DNA of 35,474 nucleotides from Pseudomonadales bacterium (GTDB lineage Bacteria; Pseudomonadota; Gammaproteobacteria; Pseudomonadales; Azotimanducaceae): NCBI GenBank assembly GCA_029248675.1, contig JAQWIX010000102.1, positions 1 to 35,474 of the forward strand, read 5' to 3'. Shown piece by piece: positions 27,125 to 34,887 of this stretch (position 1 is its first letter; each line of letters starts with the position of its first letter). The notes under the pieces were generated by a model. It saw only the letters and a program-made list of their open reading frames with translations, ran no database searches and was not told where the DNA came from. The position numbers and the translations under genes were made by a program.

Positions 27125-27177
27125 GTCGCTCTCTATTTGTTTTGGCTTCGGTTTAGCTCGGTCTTTGAGTACATGGT

Positions 27178-27267
27178 CTTTGGCTGTCTGATTTTTGGTT
27201 GTCTGAACTTTGGTTATCTGATTCTTAACCGGCTGGGCTTGGATTGCCTGATCTTGGATTCACTCGG
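27178..27267. repeat. Six imperfect 15-bp tandem repeats in recX leader
   Basis: Six consecutive 15-bp units follow the pattern CTTTGGTTGTCTGAT (plus strand), each with a few changes; the fourth is the most divergent. On the recX mRNA this reads as a C/A-rich, G-poor ATCAGACAACCAAAG series. The units are a multiple of three but contain a stop in the plausible frame, so they do not look coding. Weaker periodicity may extend left to about 27131. Confidence 0.75.
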
Positions 27268-27322
27268 TCATTGGCAATCCCAACGCCGGTTAGAGAAGCA
27301 TCCATTTCAACTGCATCAGTGC

Positions 27323-27351
27323 AACAACACCGTCATGAAGACGGTGTTGTT
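27323..27351 (-). terminator. recA-recX intergenic hairpin
   Basis: A perfect 12-bp inverted repeat (AACAACACCGTC / GACGGTGTTGTT) with a 5-nt loop lies 22 bp after the recA stop. The descending arm ends in TTGTT rather than a full U-run, which suggests a leaky terminator. In E. coli a terminator between recA and recX allows low readthrough; the same role is likely here. Confidence 0.75.
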
Positions 27352-27373
27352 TACGCCCAGTAAAGCGACGGCC

Positions 27374-28486
27374 CTACAGCGGCGCTGCGGGCCCTTCGCC
27401 AAGAACCGCATTGTCCGCGTCTAACGTTTCAACTTTTTCGTTGCCATCGTTAGGCCCGGGCATCAGTTGCTGCCGGATGCGGCCTTCAATCTCTTCTTTC
27501 AACTCAGGATGGTCATCAAGAAAGTCTGCGGCGTTCTTCCGGCCCTGACCGATACGTTCGCCGTTATAGGAGTACCACGCACCGGATTTCTCCACCATAT
27601 TCTGCTCAACGCCCAGCTCTAAAATCTCGCCGGTACGATGAATGCCTTGACCGTAGAGAATTTGGAACTCGGTCTGTCTAAAAGGCGGGGCAACCTTGTT
27701 TTTCACGACCTTCACTCGCGTTTCGTTGCCCACAACTTCATCACCGTTCTTGACCGCGCCAATTCGGAGAATGTCCAAACGAACCGACGAATAAAACTTC
27801 AACGCGTTACCGCCGGTAGTCGTTTCCGGTGAGCCAAACATGACGCCGATCTTCATTCGGATTTGGTTAATGAATACAACCAGGGTATTGGATTGCTTGA
27901 TGTTTCCGGTCATCTTTCGCAGCGCCTGACTCATCAAGCGAGCCTGCAAGCCAACGTGGCTATCACCCATATCCCCTTCGATTTCCGCACGCGGGGTAAG
28001 CGCCGCCACAGAGTCTACAATGACTACGTCAACTGCGGCTGACCGCACCAACATGTCACAGATTTCCAGCGCTTGTTCGCCGGTATCGGGCTGAGACACC
28101 AGCAAATCGTCTGTATTTACTCCTAGGGCCTGAGCATACAGTGGGTCAAGAGCGTGCTCTGCGTCGATGAAGGCACAGGTGCCCCCGGCTTTTTGCGCTT
28201 CAGCAATCACTTGCAGGGTTAGCGTCGTTTTGCCCGAAGACTCTGGCCCGTAGATCTCAACGACCCGTCCTTTTGGCAACCCGCCAATACCCAAAGCCAC
28301 ATCCAAGCCCAATGACCCAGTGGAGATAGAAGGTATGGTGACCAGTTCCTTATCCCCGAGCCTCATCATTGAGCCCTTTCCGAACTGGCGCTCGATTTGG
28401 GCGAGGGCAGCGCTCAGCGCTCGCTCTTTTTCCGGGCTCCCTTTTTCGGAACTAGTTACACTGGTCTTTGTACTTTCTTTAGCCAT
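27374..28486 (-). CDS. recA: RecA recombinase
   Basis: A 370-aa RecA, about 15 residues longer than E. coli's. It binds single-stranded DNA as an ATP-dependent filament, drives strand exchange and stimulates LexA self-cleavage. Walker A is GPESSGKTT, Walker B is in [12 protein letters not shown], with the Gly-rich DNA-binding loop [17 protein letters not shown] and the ATP-cap region [22 protein letters not shown]. The start (ATG 28486) is preceded by GAGGGA. A strong LexA box lies about 280 bp upstream, so it is SOS-controlled. The cinA gene usually found upstream in related bacteria is absent; mutS is divergent instead. Confidence 0.98.
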   Translation of the reverse strand: MAKESTKTSVTSSEKGSPEKERALSAALAQIERQFGKGSMMRLGDKELVTIPSISTGSLGLDVALGIGGLPKGRVVEIYGPESSGKTTLTLQVIAEAQKAGGTCAFIDAEHALDPLYAQALGVNTDDLLVSQPDTGEQALEICDMLVRSAAVDVVIVDSVAALTPRAEIEGDMGDSHVGLQARLMSQALRKMTGNIKQSNTLVVFINQIRMKIGVMFGSPETTTGGNALKFYSSVRLDILRIGAVKNGDEVVGNETRVKVVKNKVAPPFRQTEFQILYGQGIHRTGEILELGVEQNMVEKSGAWYSYNGERIGQGRKNAADFLDDHPELKEEIEGRIRQQLMPGPNDGNEKVETLDADNAVLGEGPAAPL

Positions 28487-28535
28487 CGTTTTCCCTCGGA
28501 TTCTATTTCGATTGGTTAATTGTTTGCGTGCCGTC

Positions 28536-28564
28536 TGGCTGTCTGGGCACTGGTTGGTTATCTG
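28536..28564. repeat. Repeat words in the recA leader shared with the recX leader
   Basis: TGGCTGTCTG (28536-28545) and TTGGTTATCTG (28554-28564) match exactly the words at 27181-27190 and 27210-27220 in the 15-bp array before recX. The same kind of C/A-rich mRNA sequence therefore lies in both leaders. Confidence 0.55.
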
Positions 28565-28586
28565 GTTTTGCCATTTGACCCGTCGG

Positions 28587-28628
28587 CTTCTTTTAATTCT
28601 CTTCTTTTGATTCTCTTCTTTTAATTTC
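28587..28628. repeat. Three 14-bp tandem repeats in recA leader
   Basis: The unit CTTCTTTTAATTCT (plus strand) occurs three times in tandem with one or two changes each. On recA mRNA it reads as AGAATTAAAAGAAG, a purine-rich, unstructured stretch. Confidence 0.75.
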
Positions 28629-28767
28629 TTGGTTTTTTCTTGGTGTTTTTTTCAGGGGGGTTCGCTTTTTTCTTAGCGTTTTTTTCTTGGCGTTCTCGTC
28701 CTCTGTACCATTGTCCGGTTGCTGTACCGACGCCCGAAACTTTCACCCACCGCCCAACTTGTGTCAG

Positions 28768-28787
28768 TACTGTATATCCATTCAGTA
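28768..28787 (-). promoter_or_regulatory. LexA (SOS) box of recA
   Basis: TACTGTATATCCATTCAGTA has the CTG-N10-CAG core and an AT-rich centre nearly identical to the E. coli SOS consensus. It overlaps the predicted recA -10 element. Confidence 0.88.
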
Positions 28788-28797
28788 GTTCTCGCAA
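28769..28797 (-). promoter_or_regulatory. Predicted sigma-70 promoter of recA
   Basis: On the minus strand TTGCGA (28797-28792) is followed by a 17-bp spacer and TACAGT (28774-28769), which lies within the LexA box. This places the transcript start near 28762, giving a leader of about 275 nt before the recA ATG. Confidence 0.6.
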
Positions 28798-28957
28798 GAC
28801 ACCATTTGAACACATTACGCCCCAACAATTCCCGCAACCTAACGGCGGGTTTTAAGCAAACAGACCCGTTGCATGCCACGTTCGCTTCACACACGCATTT
28901 TCCGCAGCTGGTGCCGCCCCTTTTCGCACCTTGTGATGCGCTCGAGACGGTTACCGG

Positions 28958-28984
28958 TTGACGATTCTTCATTCGGTGTAGTGT
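28958..28984 (+). promoter_or_regulatory. Possible mutS promoter
   Basis: TTGACG is followed after 15 bp by TAGTGT; the spacer is short and the -10 poor, so this is only a candidate. It lies about 65-90 bp before the mutS start. Confidence 0.25.
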
Positions 28985-29050
28985 ACTGCTGCACCTGTTG
29001 TGCTCATGCATCACTTACCCTGAGTTCTGTCTATCTGCCTTGGAAACCTC

Positions 29051-31834
29051 ATGCCTCCCAGCAAGCCGGCTACCCCAAAAAATACAGATGCCTCGACCAT
29101 AGATTTGTCCAACAACGAGGCCGTGGAAACAGCCCCTGCAGAGAGTGTCTCTTCAGAGCAAGGTGCCTCTGGACAAAAGACCGAGGCTAAAACTCAGCTA
29201 ACGCCCATGATGCAGCAGTATTTGGCCATTAAGGCCGAACATCCAGACGCTTTGTTGTTTTACCGTATGGGTGACTTTTATGAACTGTTCTTTGACGATG
29301 CGAAAGACGCCTCTGACCTACTGGACATTACGCTCACAGCCCGAGGGCATACCGGCTCTGAACCCATTCCTATGTGCGGGGTGCCCTACCATGCGGCAGA
29401 CGGTTATCTGGCTCGCCTAGTAAAACTTGGCCGCAGCGTGGCTATTTGCGAACAGGTAGGAGACCCCAGTACCAGCAAGGGACCGGTGGAGCGGCGGGTA
29501 AAACGTATCGTCACCCCGGGCACCCTCACTGACGATGCACTGCTGGAGACGAAAAACGACAGCGCCATTGCCGCTATTTTTTTCCCCCGCCGCGATCAGG
29601 AAAAGGATTCGGACACCAGCGTTGGCCTTGCCCTACTCAACCTCTCCAGCGCACAGCTGCAACTGCAGCAGCTAAGCTCAACTGACGGCTTGCTTGACGC
29701 CGTATCAGCCCTGCGACCGGCGGAAATTCTGTTGCCAATGGAGGAAGCTGATCTTTGGCAGCGACCGTTAGAAGCGATCGCTGCAGTCACTTGCCTGGAT
29801 TCCAGCCGATTCCAGCCTTCACGGGCAACCACCTTGTTGGACCGTCACTTTAATCGCGACGTGGCCCAAATTACGGGGTTAGATAAGGCCGCCGACTGCC
29901 TAATTGCAGGAGAAGCGGCGTTGACCTACGCCAAGGCAACTCAGTGCCAAAGCCTAGATTTCTTGCAGCGTATCGCGGTCAAAGAGGATCTTCAGTACAT
30001 CGGCATGGATGCCCAATCCCGTCGCAACCTAGAAATTGATGTTCGCACCAATGGTGCAACAGATCACACCCTGCTGAGTTTGATGGATACCACCGTGACA
30101 CCCATGGGCGGCCGACTGCTGCAGCGCTGGCTTCACGAGCCCTTACGCGACCTCATTCAGGTTAAGGAACGCCAGCAATGGCTAACCGACGCTTTAGCAG
30201 CCCGATATACCGACACTGTTCGCGCCACGGTGAAGCCCATTGGTGATATGGAGCGCATCCTGACCCGAGTCAATCTAGGCTCTGCGTCGCCTCGGGACAT
30301 TGGCAAGCTGCGGGACGCTCTTGGCTCCCTGCCAGACATCAAGCAGGTTTTGGCGGAACTGCCCGGGCACCTAAATCAGCGCCTGATCGAAGATCTGGGC
30401 GATTTTCACCAACTCCACCAAGAACTGCTGCTTGCATTGGTAGAGGAGCCTCCGGTCACCCTCCGCGAGGGCGGAGTTTTTGCTCTAGGGTACAGTGAGG
30501 AGCTGGATCAACTGCGGAAACTCACCACCCACTCTGCCAACTGGCTGGCGGAGCTGGAGCGCGACGAGCGGGAGCGAACGGGGATCTCATCTTTGAAGGT
30601 TGGATACAACCGGGTCCATGGTTACTACATAGAAACCTCCAAGGCTGCCAAAGGTGACGTCCCTGAAGAATACATCCGCAGGCAAACCCTAAAAAACGCT
30701 GAGCGCTACATTACGCCTGCGCTGAAGACCTTTGAAGAAGATGCCCTGCGCAGTCAGAGCAAGTCACTGCAACTGGAACGTCAATTATTCGGTGACCTGC
30801 TGATTAAGTTGGCCCGAGAAGCCGCGCTGCTAAGGCGCGCCTGCGACGCCATTGCGCAAACCGATGTTCTGGCCTGTTTGGCCGAACGAGCCTACGCCTT
30901 GGGTTTTAATCCACCGGGTTTTGTGGACAGCCGGGGCATTGTCATCGAACAAGGCTGGCACCCGGTGGTTAAAAACAGCTCCACTGACGCCTTTATTGCC
31001 AATGACTTACTGCTTTCGCCTCAGCAAAGCATGCTCATCGTAACCGGGCCAAATATGGGCGGAAAGTCCACCTATATGAGGCAGACGGCCCTAATTTGCC
31101 TGCTCGCTTACGTAGGCAGCTATGTCCCGGCTGTCAGCGCGAATCTTGGACCCATCGATCGAATATTTACCCGTATTGGCGCCGCCGACGACCTGACCAG
31201 CGGACGCTCTACTTTCATGGTCGAAATGACGGAAACCGCCCACATTCTGCACAACGCTACGGCAAACAGCTTGGTGCTTATGGATGAAATTGGTCGCGGC
31301 ACCAGCACCTACGATGGTCTGGCCTTAGCCTGGGCCTGTGCCCAAAACTTAGCCCAAAGCAGTCACGCGCTGACTCTATTCGCCACCCACTACTTCGAGC
31401 TGACCAGTTTACCGGCACAGTGTCCCAACGTGGGCAACATTCACCTAACAGCCCGAGAGCACCGGGGCGACATTGTTTTTCTTTATCAGGTGCAAACCGG
31501 TGCTGCCAACCAAAGCTATGGCATCCAAGTGGCTAAGTTGGCCGGGGTGCCGAAAGAAGTATTAGACATCGCCAGAGCCAGACTGCGAGGTTTTGAGAAG
31601 CACGCTGTGCTGGGCGAAGCCCTAAATACCGGACAGTCCGATCTCTTCGTTGGACCGGAGTCCAGCATCGCTGAGGTGATGCCAGATGAATTTGTTGATA
31701 TGAATCCAAACCAGCGCCAGGCTGCAGCTAAGGTAGTGACACAACTACAAGGGTTAGACATTGATCATCTGTCGCCTCGGCAAGCCCTAGATATGCTGGA
31801 TCTGCTTCAGTCCACCTTGGACAGCGATGATTGA
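29051..31834 (+). CDS. mutS: DNA mismatch repair protein MutS
   Basis: A 927-aa MutS. The mismatch-reading Phe-X-Glu motif is GDFYELF (Phe76, Glu78), followed by the connector, core and clamp domains. The ATPase has Walker [10 protein letters not shown] (from residue 666), Walker B in [16 protein letters not shown] and FATHYFEL. Compared with E. coli MutS (Phe36/Glu38) the protein has a 40-residue polar N-terminal extension ([18 protein letters not shown]...), which is unusual; a start closer to TPMMQQYL cannot be excluded but no internal Met precedes it. It binds mismatches and recruits MutL. It is followed by fdxA, as in Pseudomonas. Confidence 0.97.
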   Translation: MPPSKPATPKNTDASTIDLSNNEAVETAPAESVSSEQGASGQKTEAKTQLTPMMQQYLAIKAEHPDALLFYRMGDFYELFFDDAKDASDLLDITLTARGHTGSEPIPMCGVPYHAADGYLARLVKLGRSVAICEQVGDPSTSKGPVERRVKRIVTPGTLTDDALLETKNDSAIAAIFFPRRDQEKDSDTSVGLALLNLSSAQLQLQQLSSTDGLLDAVSALRPAEILLPMEEADLWQRPLEAIAAVTCLDSSRFQPSRATTLLDRHFNRDVAQITGLDKAADCLIAGEAALTYAKATQCQSLDFLQRIAVKEDLQYIGMDAQSRRNLEIDVRTNGATDHTLLSLMDTTVTPMGGRLLQRWLHEPLRDLIQVKERQQWLTDALAARYTDTVRATVKPIGDMERILTRVNLGSASPRDIGKLRDALGSLPDIKQVLAELPGHLNQRLIEDLGDFHQLHQELLLALVEEPPVTLREGGVFALGYSEELDQLRKLTTHSANWLAELERDERERTGISSLKVGYNRVHGYYIETSKAAKGDVPEEYIRRQTLKNAERYITPALKTFEEDALRSQSKSLQLERQLFGDLLIKLAREAALLRRACDAIAQTDVLACLAERAYALGFNPPGFVDSRGIVIEQGWHPVVKNSSTDAFIANDLLLSPQQSMLIVTGPNMGGKSTYMRQTALICLLAYVGSYVPAVSANLGPIDRIFTRIGAADDLTSGRSTFMVEMTETAHILHNATANSLVLMDEIGRGTSTYDGLALAWACAQNLAQSSHALTLFATHYFELTSLPAQCPNVGNIHLTAREHRGDIVFLYQVQTGAANQSYGIQVAKLAGVPKEVLDIARARLRGFEKHAVLGEALNTGQSDLFVGPESSIAEVMPDEFVDMNPNQRQAAAKVVTQLQGLDIDHLSPRQALDMLDLLQSTLDSDD

Positions 31835-31942
31835 GACCCGAGCCCGCTTTGGGAAGCGATAGCTGGCTTTACTCACGCCACCGTCGCACATCATCGCTTA
31901 AGAAAGTTTCGCAAAAGCCGTTTAGAAAGATCCGCGCGTCCC

Positions 31943-31970
31943 TAGACAGTTGGGAAGCATTCGTTAGAAT
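31943..31970 (+). promoter_or_regulatory. Predicted promoter of fdxA
   Basis: TAGACA is followed by a 16-bp spacer and TAGAAT, about 40 bp upstream of the fdxA start. Confidence 0.5.
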
Positions 31971-32009
31971 ACCGCGCTTTTCCGCTTCACTAGGCCACAA
32001 GGAATTCAG

Positions 32010-32333
32010 ATGACCTTCATCGTTGGCGAAAACTGCATTAAGTGTAAACACACGGATTGTGTCGAAGTCTGTCCGGTGGACTGCTTTTATGAAGGACCGA
32101 ACATGCTGGTCATTCACCCCGACGAATGCATCGATTGTGCCTTGTGCGAGCCCGAGTGCCCGGTAGACGCCATCTTTGCCGATGACGAGGTGCCGGAGGA
32201 TCAGGTGCCATTTATTGAGCTTAATGCCGAGTTGGCCGAAGTATGGCCCAACATCACCGAAATTAAGCCTGCTCCAGAAGACGCTGAGGAATGGGACGGC
32301 AAACCCGGGAAAATCGCTCTGCTGGAGCGCTAG
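32010..32333 (+). CDS. fdxA: Seven-iron ferredoxin FdxA
   Basis: A 107-aa ferredoxin nearly collinear with Azotobacter ferredoxin I. Cys9, Cys17 and Cys50 should hold the [3Fe-4S] cluster; Cys21, Cys40, Cys43 and Cys46 the [4Fe-4S] cluster; Cys12 and Cys25 are the extra cysteines also found in that protein. The C-terminal [14 protein letters not shown] and [13 protein letters not shown] match the family tail. AAGGAA precedes the ATG. It is a low-potential electron carrier linked to oxidative-stress responses in relatives. Its stop is separated by 2 nt from the convergent nlpD stop. Confidence 0.98.
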   Translation: MTFIVGENCIKCKHTDCVEVCPVDCFYEGPNMLVIHPDECIDCALCEPECPVDAIFADDEVPEDQVPFIELNAELAEVWPNITEIKPAPEDAEEWDGKPGKIALLER

Positions 32334-32335
32334 TC

Positions 32336-33226
32336 CTAGGGAATCAACGTTTGAGGATTGATCGGTTTGCCCTTGCGCCGTAGTTCGAAGTGCAGGGTCT
32401 GGCCTACGCCCGGACGCGGCAAAATCTGGGCAATTTCGGCCCCGCCTCTAACTCGCTGTTGCTCTTTCACCAACATTTTACCGTTAAAACTGTAGGCACT
32501 TAGCAGGTCGGAAGAATGCTGGACGATGATCAGACGCTCAAAACCGGCGATCCCATTGCCTGCGTACACGACCTTGCCGCTCCGCGCGGCTCTGACCCCT
32601 GCTCGAGACCCAATGGCGTAATCTAATCCCTTGTTATTGCTGCCAAACGGCACATCGGGCTCTTTCGATATAGGCCGGTACCAAGTCGCATCAGCCCGCT
32701 GAGAAGATTGTGGGGATCCGGACGCTCTAGATTTAGGCACAGAGGTCTTTGCCACGGTGCGAGCCGGTGCTGTTTGAGACTGAGTTCTGGGCTTTGCTTG
32801 AGGCTTTTTTTGAGGCTGGGTTTGCGGTTTAGACTGGCGTGTCTGCTGCATGTTTCGAGCACTCCCCGCCGTCTTAGTCACACCGGTGCTCGCCGTTTTT
32901 ACCGGCCTTTGCTCACTTAACCGTAAGCGCTGACCCGGGTAGATCGTAAACGGAGAGTCGATGTTGTTGGCCGCCGCCAACCGTTGATGATTTAGGTCAA
33001 AACGCCAGGCGATGGAATACAGTGTGTCACCCTTCTTGACCACATAGGATCCTCCTTTCGCCTTGGTTACCGAGCGATCGGTTACAACCGGCGAGCCCGG
33101 CGCTACACACCCGGACAAGGGCATTATTGCGCCTAGGACCAAGGCAAAGCTCAAGGCTTGGATCACCCGCCCAAGCGCCCCACTCCACCACGCGGTTATC
33201 GCGGGCTGAACTTGGACAGCAGCCAT
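32336..33226 (-). CDS. nlpD: NlpD-like LysM/LytM-domain lipoprotein
   Basis: A 296-aa envelope protein. From Met at 33226 it has a hydrophobic segment ending in LSGC (lipid Cys40), a LysM domain (YVVKKGDTLYSIAWRFDLNHQRLAAANNI...IYPGQRLRL), a long Gln/Lys/Pro-rich linker (about 140-190) and a LytM/M23 domain. The metal-binding residues are degenerate (NKGLDYAIG instead of HxGxD, TLHFEL instead of HLHFEL), as in E. coli NlpD, which activates the amidase AmiC for daughter-cell separation. LSAYSFNGKMLVKEQQRV closely matches NlpD. The ORF track's 33376 start lies inside the upstream DUF368 gene; 33226 still overlaps it by 31 bp. rpoS, normally downstream, is absent. Confidence 0.92.
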   Translation of the reverse strand: MAAVQVQPAITAWWSGALGRVIQALSFALVLGAIMPLSGCVAPGSPVVTDRSVTKAKGGSYVVKKGDTLYSIAWRFDLNHQRLAAANNIDSPFTIYPGQRLRLSEQRPVKTASTGVTKTAGSARNMQQTRQSKPQTQPQKKPQAKPRTQSQTAPARTVAKTSVPKSRASGSPQSSQRADATWYRPISKEPDVPFGSNNKGLDYAIGSRAGVRAARSGKVVYAGNGIAGFERLIIVQHSSDLLSAYSFNGKMLVKEQQRVRGGAEIAQILPRPGVGQTLHFELRRKGKPINPQTLIP

Positions 33227-34131
33227 ACACCCATGCCCCCCATCGCTGCAGCACCTAGGGCAATCCACACAAAATCTGCACCGACCTCCGCAGCGTACTG
33301 ACTGGGCCACAGTAACGGCGCGAACAGATTTTGCCACGGACCCTCGGAGTTCAAACCGGACTGCTGCCATGGCCAAAGTTTAAGCAGTGCCGTGGCCATA
33401 AACCCGGTCAACAGTGCCAGCAAGGGGTCTTCAAAGTGCGCAAGTAGCCAACTCAACGCCCGCGTAAACAGCAGTAGGCCGCTGGCACAGCCGGCACCGA
33501 GCACAAGCAAAAAAGTCAGGTCCAACTCATTCACCGCAAGAATGACATCCGCATACAGACCTAAGAGCAGTAGCACAAAGCTGCCGGATATACCCGGCAG
33601 GATCCAGGCGCATACCGCCACCATGCCGGCAAAATACAGGGCGACCAGAGAGCCAGATAAGTTTTGCGCCGGCAACGCCAAGAAGCCAAGACCCAGCACC
33701 AGACCGAGGGTACCGAATGCCAGCAGATTCTTTTTGTGTCTAGCCGAGCCGATTTGATACACCGATACGACGATAACGCCTGCAAAAAAAGCCCACAAAA
33801 CCGGCTGAGCGTGCTCCATAAGATAGCCTATCACTCGGGCAAAACCTGCAATACCAATGCCCATACCCAGCCCGAGGGCTAAGAGAAACGGCAGCTGATG
33901 ATGCCGCCAAAACTTCCCGGGATAGCGCAGTAAGCGCACAGACCCAAGACCAAAGGATGCCAGAGCACCAATCAGCCGGTAGTAGATACCGCTGATAAAC
34001 GCCATGGTCCCTCCGGAAACACCGGGCACCAGTTCTGCCAAACCCATCAGCACGCCTCGAAAAAACACCCCCACCATGCCTTGTTCCGCAGCGGAGTAAG
34101 TCACATCGGGTTGAGCGTCATTCTCCTGCAT
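33196..34131 (-). CDS. DUF368 (PopT-type) polyprenyl-phosphate transporter
   Basis: A 311-aa protein with about eight or more membrane helices. The paired family motifs are visible: GLAELVPGVSGGTMAFISGIYYRLI near the N-terminus and ACAWILPGISGSFVLLLLGLY in the second half, indicating an inverted-repeat fold. DUF368 members have been shown to recycle undecaprenyl phosphate across the inner membrane, the lipid carrier for peptidoglycan and surface polymers. It lies between pcm and nlpD and overlaps the latter by 31 bp, so it is probably in the same operon. A later start at Met19 is possible, but ATG 34131 is kept. Confidence 0.93.
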   Translation of the reverse strand: MQENDAQPDVTYSAAEQGMVGVFFRGVLMGLAELVPGVSGGTMAFISGIYYRLIGALASFGLGSVRLLRYPGKFWRHHQLPFLLALGLGMGIGIAGFARVIGYLMEHAQPVLWAFFAGVIVVSVYQIGSARHKKNLLAFGTLGLVLGLGFLALPAQNLSGSLVALYFAGMVAVCAWILPGISGSFVLLLLGLYADVILAVNELDLTFLLVLGAGCASGLLLFTRALSWLLAHFEDPLLALLTGFMATALLKLWPWQQSGLNSEGPWQNLFAPLLWPSQYAAEVGADFVWIALGAAAMGGMGVWLLSKFSPR

Positions 34132-34221
34132 TGGCTGCCCCGCGGTTTGTTGCGACCTCTATGATCATGATGGAGAGCGTGAATGTAAGCTGTATCGTGA
34201 GCATCTTGGCCATCCTCTGGC

Positions 34222-34887
34222 CTAGCGCCTCTCGGTGCCGGCAACCAAGGGGACGAAGTGCACCCGCTCCAAGATGGTCTCAGTAAAACCAGTCTCGGTT
34301 CGATCAATCACTTTGAGAGACTGGGACTGGTCGGTTCCCACCGGCACGATCAGACGGCCACCCACGGTCAGCTGCTCTTGTAATGCAGCAGGGATTTCCG
34401 GTGGCGCCGCGGTTACCAATATCCCATCAAATGGCGCTTTCTCAGGCCAACCCCCGTAGCCGTCACCGTAGCGCAGGGCCACATTACGTAACTTCATGGC
34501 TTCCAAGCGTTTTTTAGCTCGGGGCACTAGGGCCTCGATCCGCTCAACGCTGTATAGCCGCTGGCAAAGTGACGCCAAAACTGCGGTTTGGTAGCCGGAC
34601 CCCGTACCCACCTCTAAGACGCGCTCTCGAGGCGATACGTTCAACAACTGGCTCATTAACGCCACAATAAAGGGCTGGGAAATAGTCTGCCCGTGACCGA
34701 TGGGCAGGGAGGAATCCTCATAGGCACGGTGACTCCAAGCTTCATCGATAAAAATGTGCCGGGGTACAGAGCCGATCAGCCGCAGTACAGCTTCATCTTC
34801 AATGCCCTGCTCTCGTAGCCTTGCCACCAAGCGGTCTCGAGTGCGCTGGGAGGTCATGCCAATACCCTGAAGATCGAACTCGCTCAT
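34222..34887 (-). CDS. pcm: Protein-L-isoaspartate O-methyltransferase
   Basis: A 221-aa methyltransferase that repairs isoaspartyl residues using S-adenosylmethionine. Visible are the N-terminal VPRHIFIDEAW and YEDSSLPIGHGQTISQPFIVALM, the SAM motif VLEVGTGSGYQTAVLA, YSVERIEALV and the later GGRLIVPVG. Length matches the family. It overlaps truD by 4 nt (ATGA), so the two are translationally coupled; in Pseudomonas and E. coli surE lies between them. The DUF368 gene follows after 90 nt. Confidence 0.97.
   Translation of the reverse strand: MSEFDLQGIGMTSQRTRDRLVARLREQGIEDEAVLRLIGSVPRHIFIDEAWSHRAYEDSSLPIGHGQTISQPFIVALMSQLLNVSPRERVLEVGTGSGYQTAVLASLCQRLYSVERIEALVPRAKKRLEAMKLRNVALRYGDGYGGWPEKAPFDGILVTAAPPEIPAALQEQLTVGGRLIVPVGTDQSQSLKVIDRTETGFTETILERVHFVPLVAGTERR

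Larger units (their letters stand above)
28487..29050. other. recA-mutS divergent intergenic region (564 bp), no gene seen
   Basis: This gap holds the recA promoter with its LexA box, a roughly 275-nt recA leader rich in A/G and C/A repeats, and the mutS promoter region. The ORFs called inside it (such as the 113-aa one at 28673-29014) overlap the promoter and lack recognisable sequence, so they are not accepted as genes. A weak CCCGC...GCGGGTTTT hairpin is present near 28842-28865. Confidence 0.6.

Noticed and set aside
27131-27267. Repeat array between recA and recX as a CRISPR or a coding repeat
   Set aside because: Units are 15 bp, contiguous and without spacers, so not CRISPR; the reading frame on the minus strand contains a stop, so not a repeat protein.
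27020-27424. 134-aa plus-strand ORF over the recX start and the repeats
   Set aside because: It is antisense to recX and recA ends, and its Phe/Gly/Leu-rich pattern comes from the tandem repeat.
28842-28865. CCCGC...GCGGGTTTT as a terminator in the recA-mutS gap
   Set aside because: Only a 5-bp stem with a 9-nt loop and a short T-run, and no upstream gene on the plus strand to terminate.
28673-29014. 113-aa minus-strand ORF between recA and mutS
   Set aside because: It overlaps the LexA box and the recA promoter, has no recognisable sequence and no good ribosome site; treated as chance.
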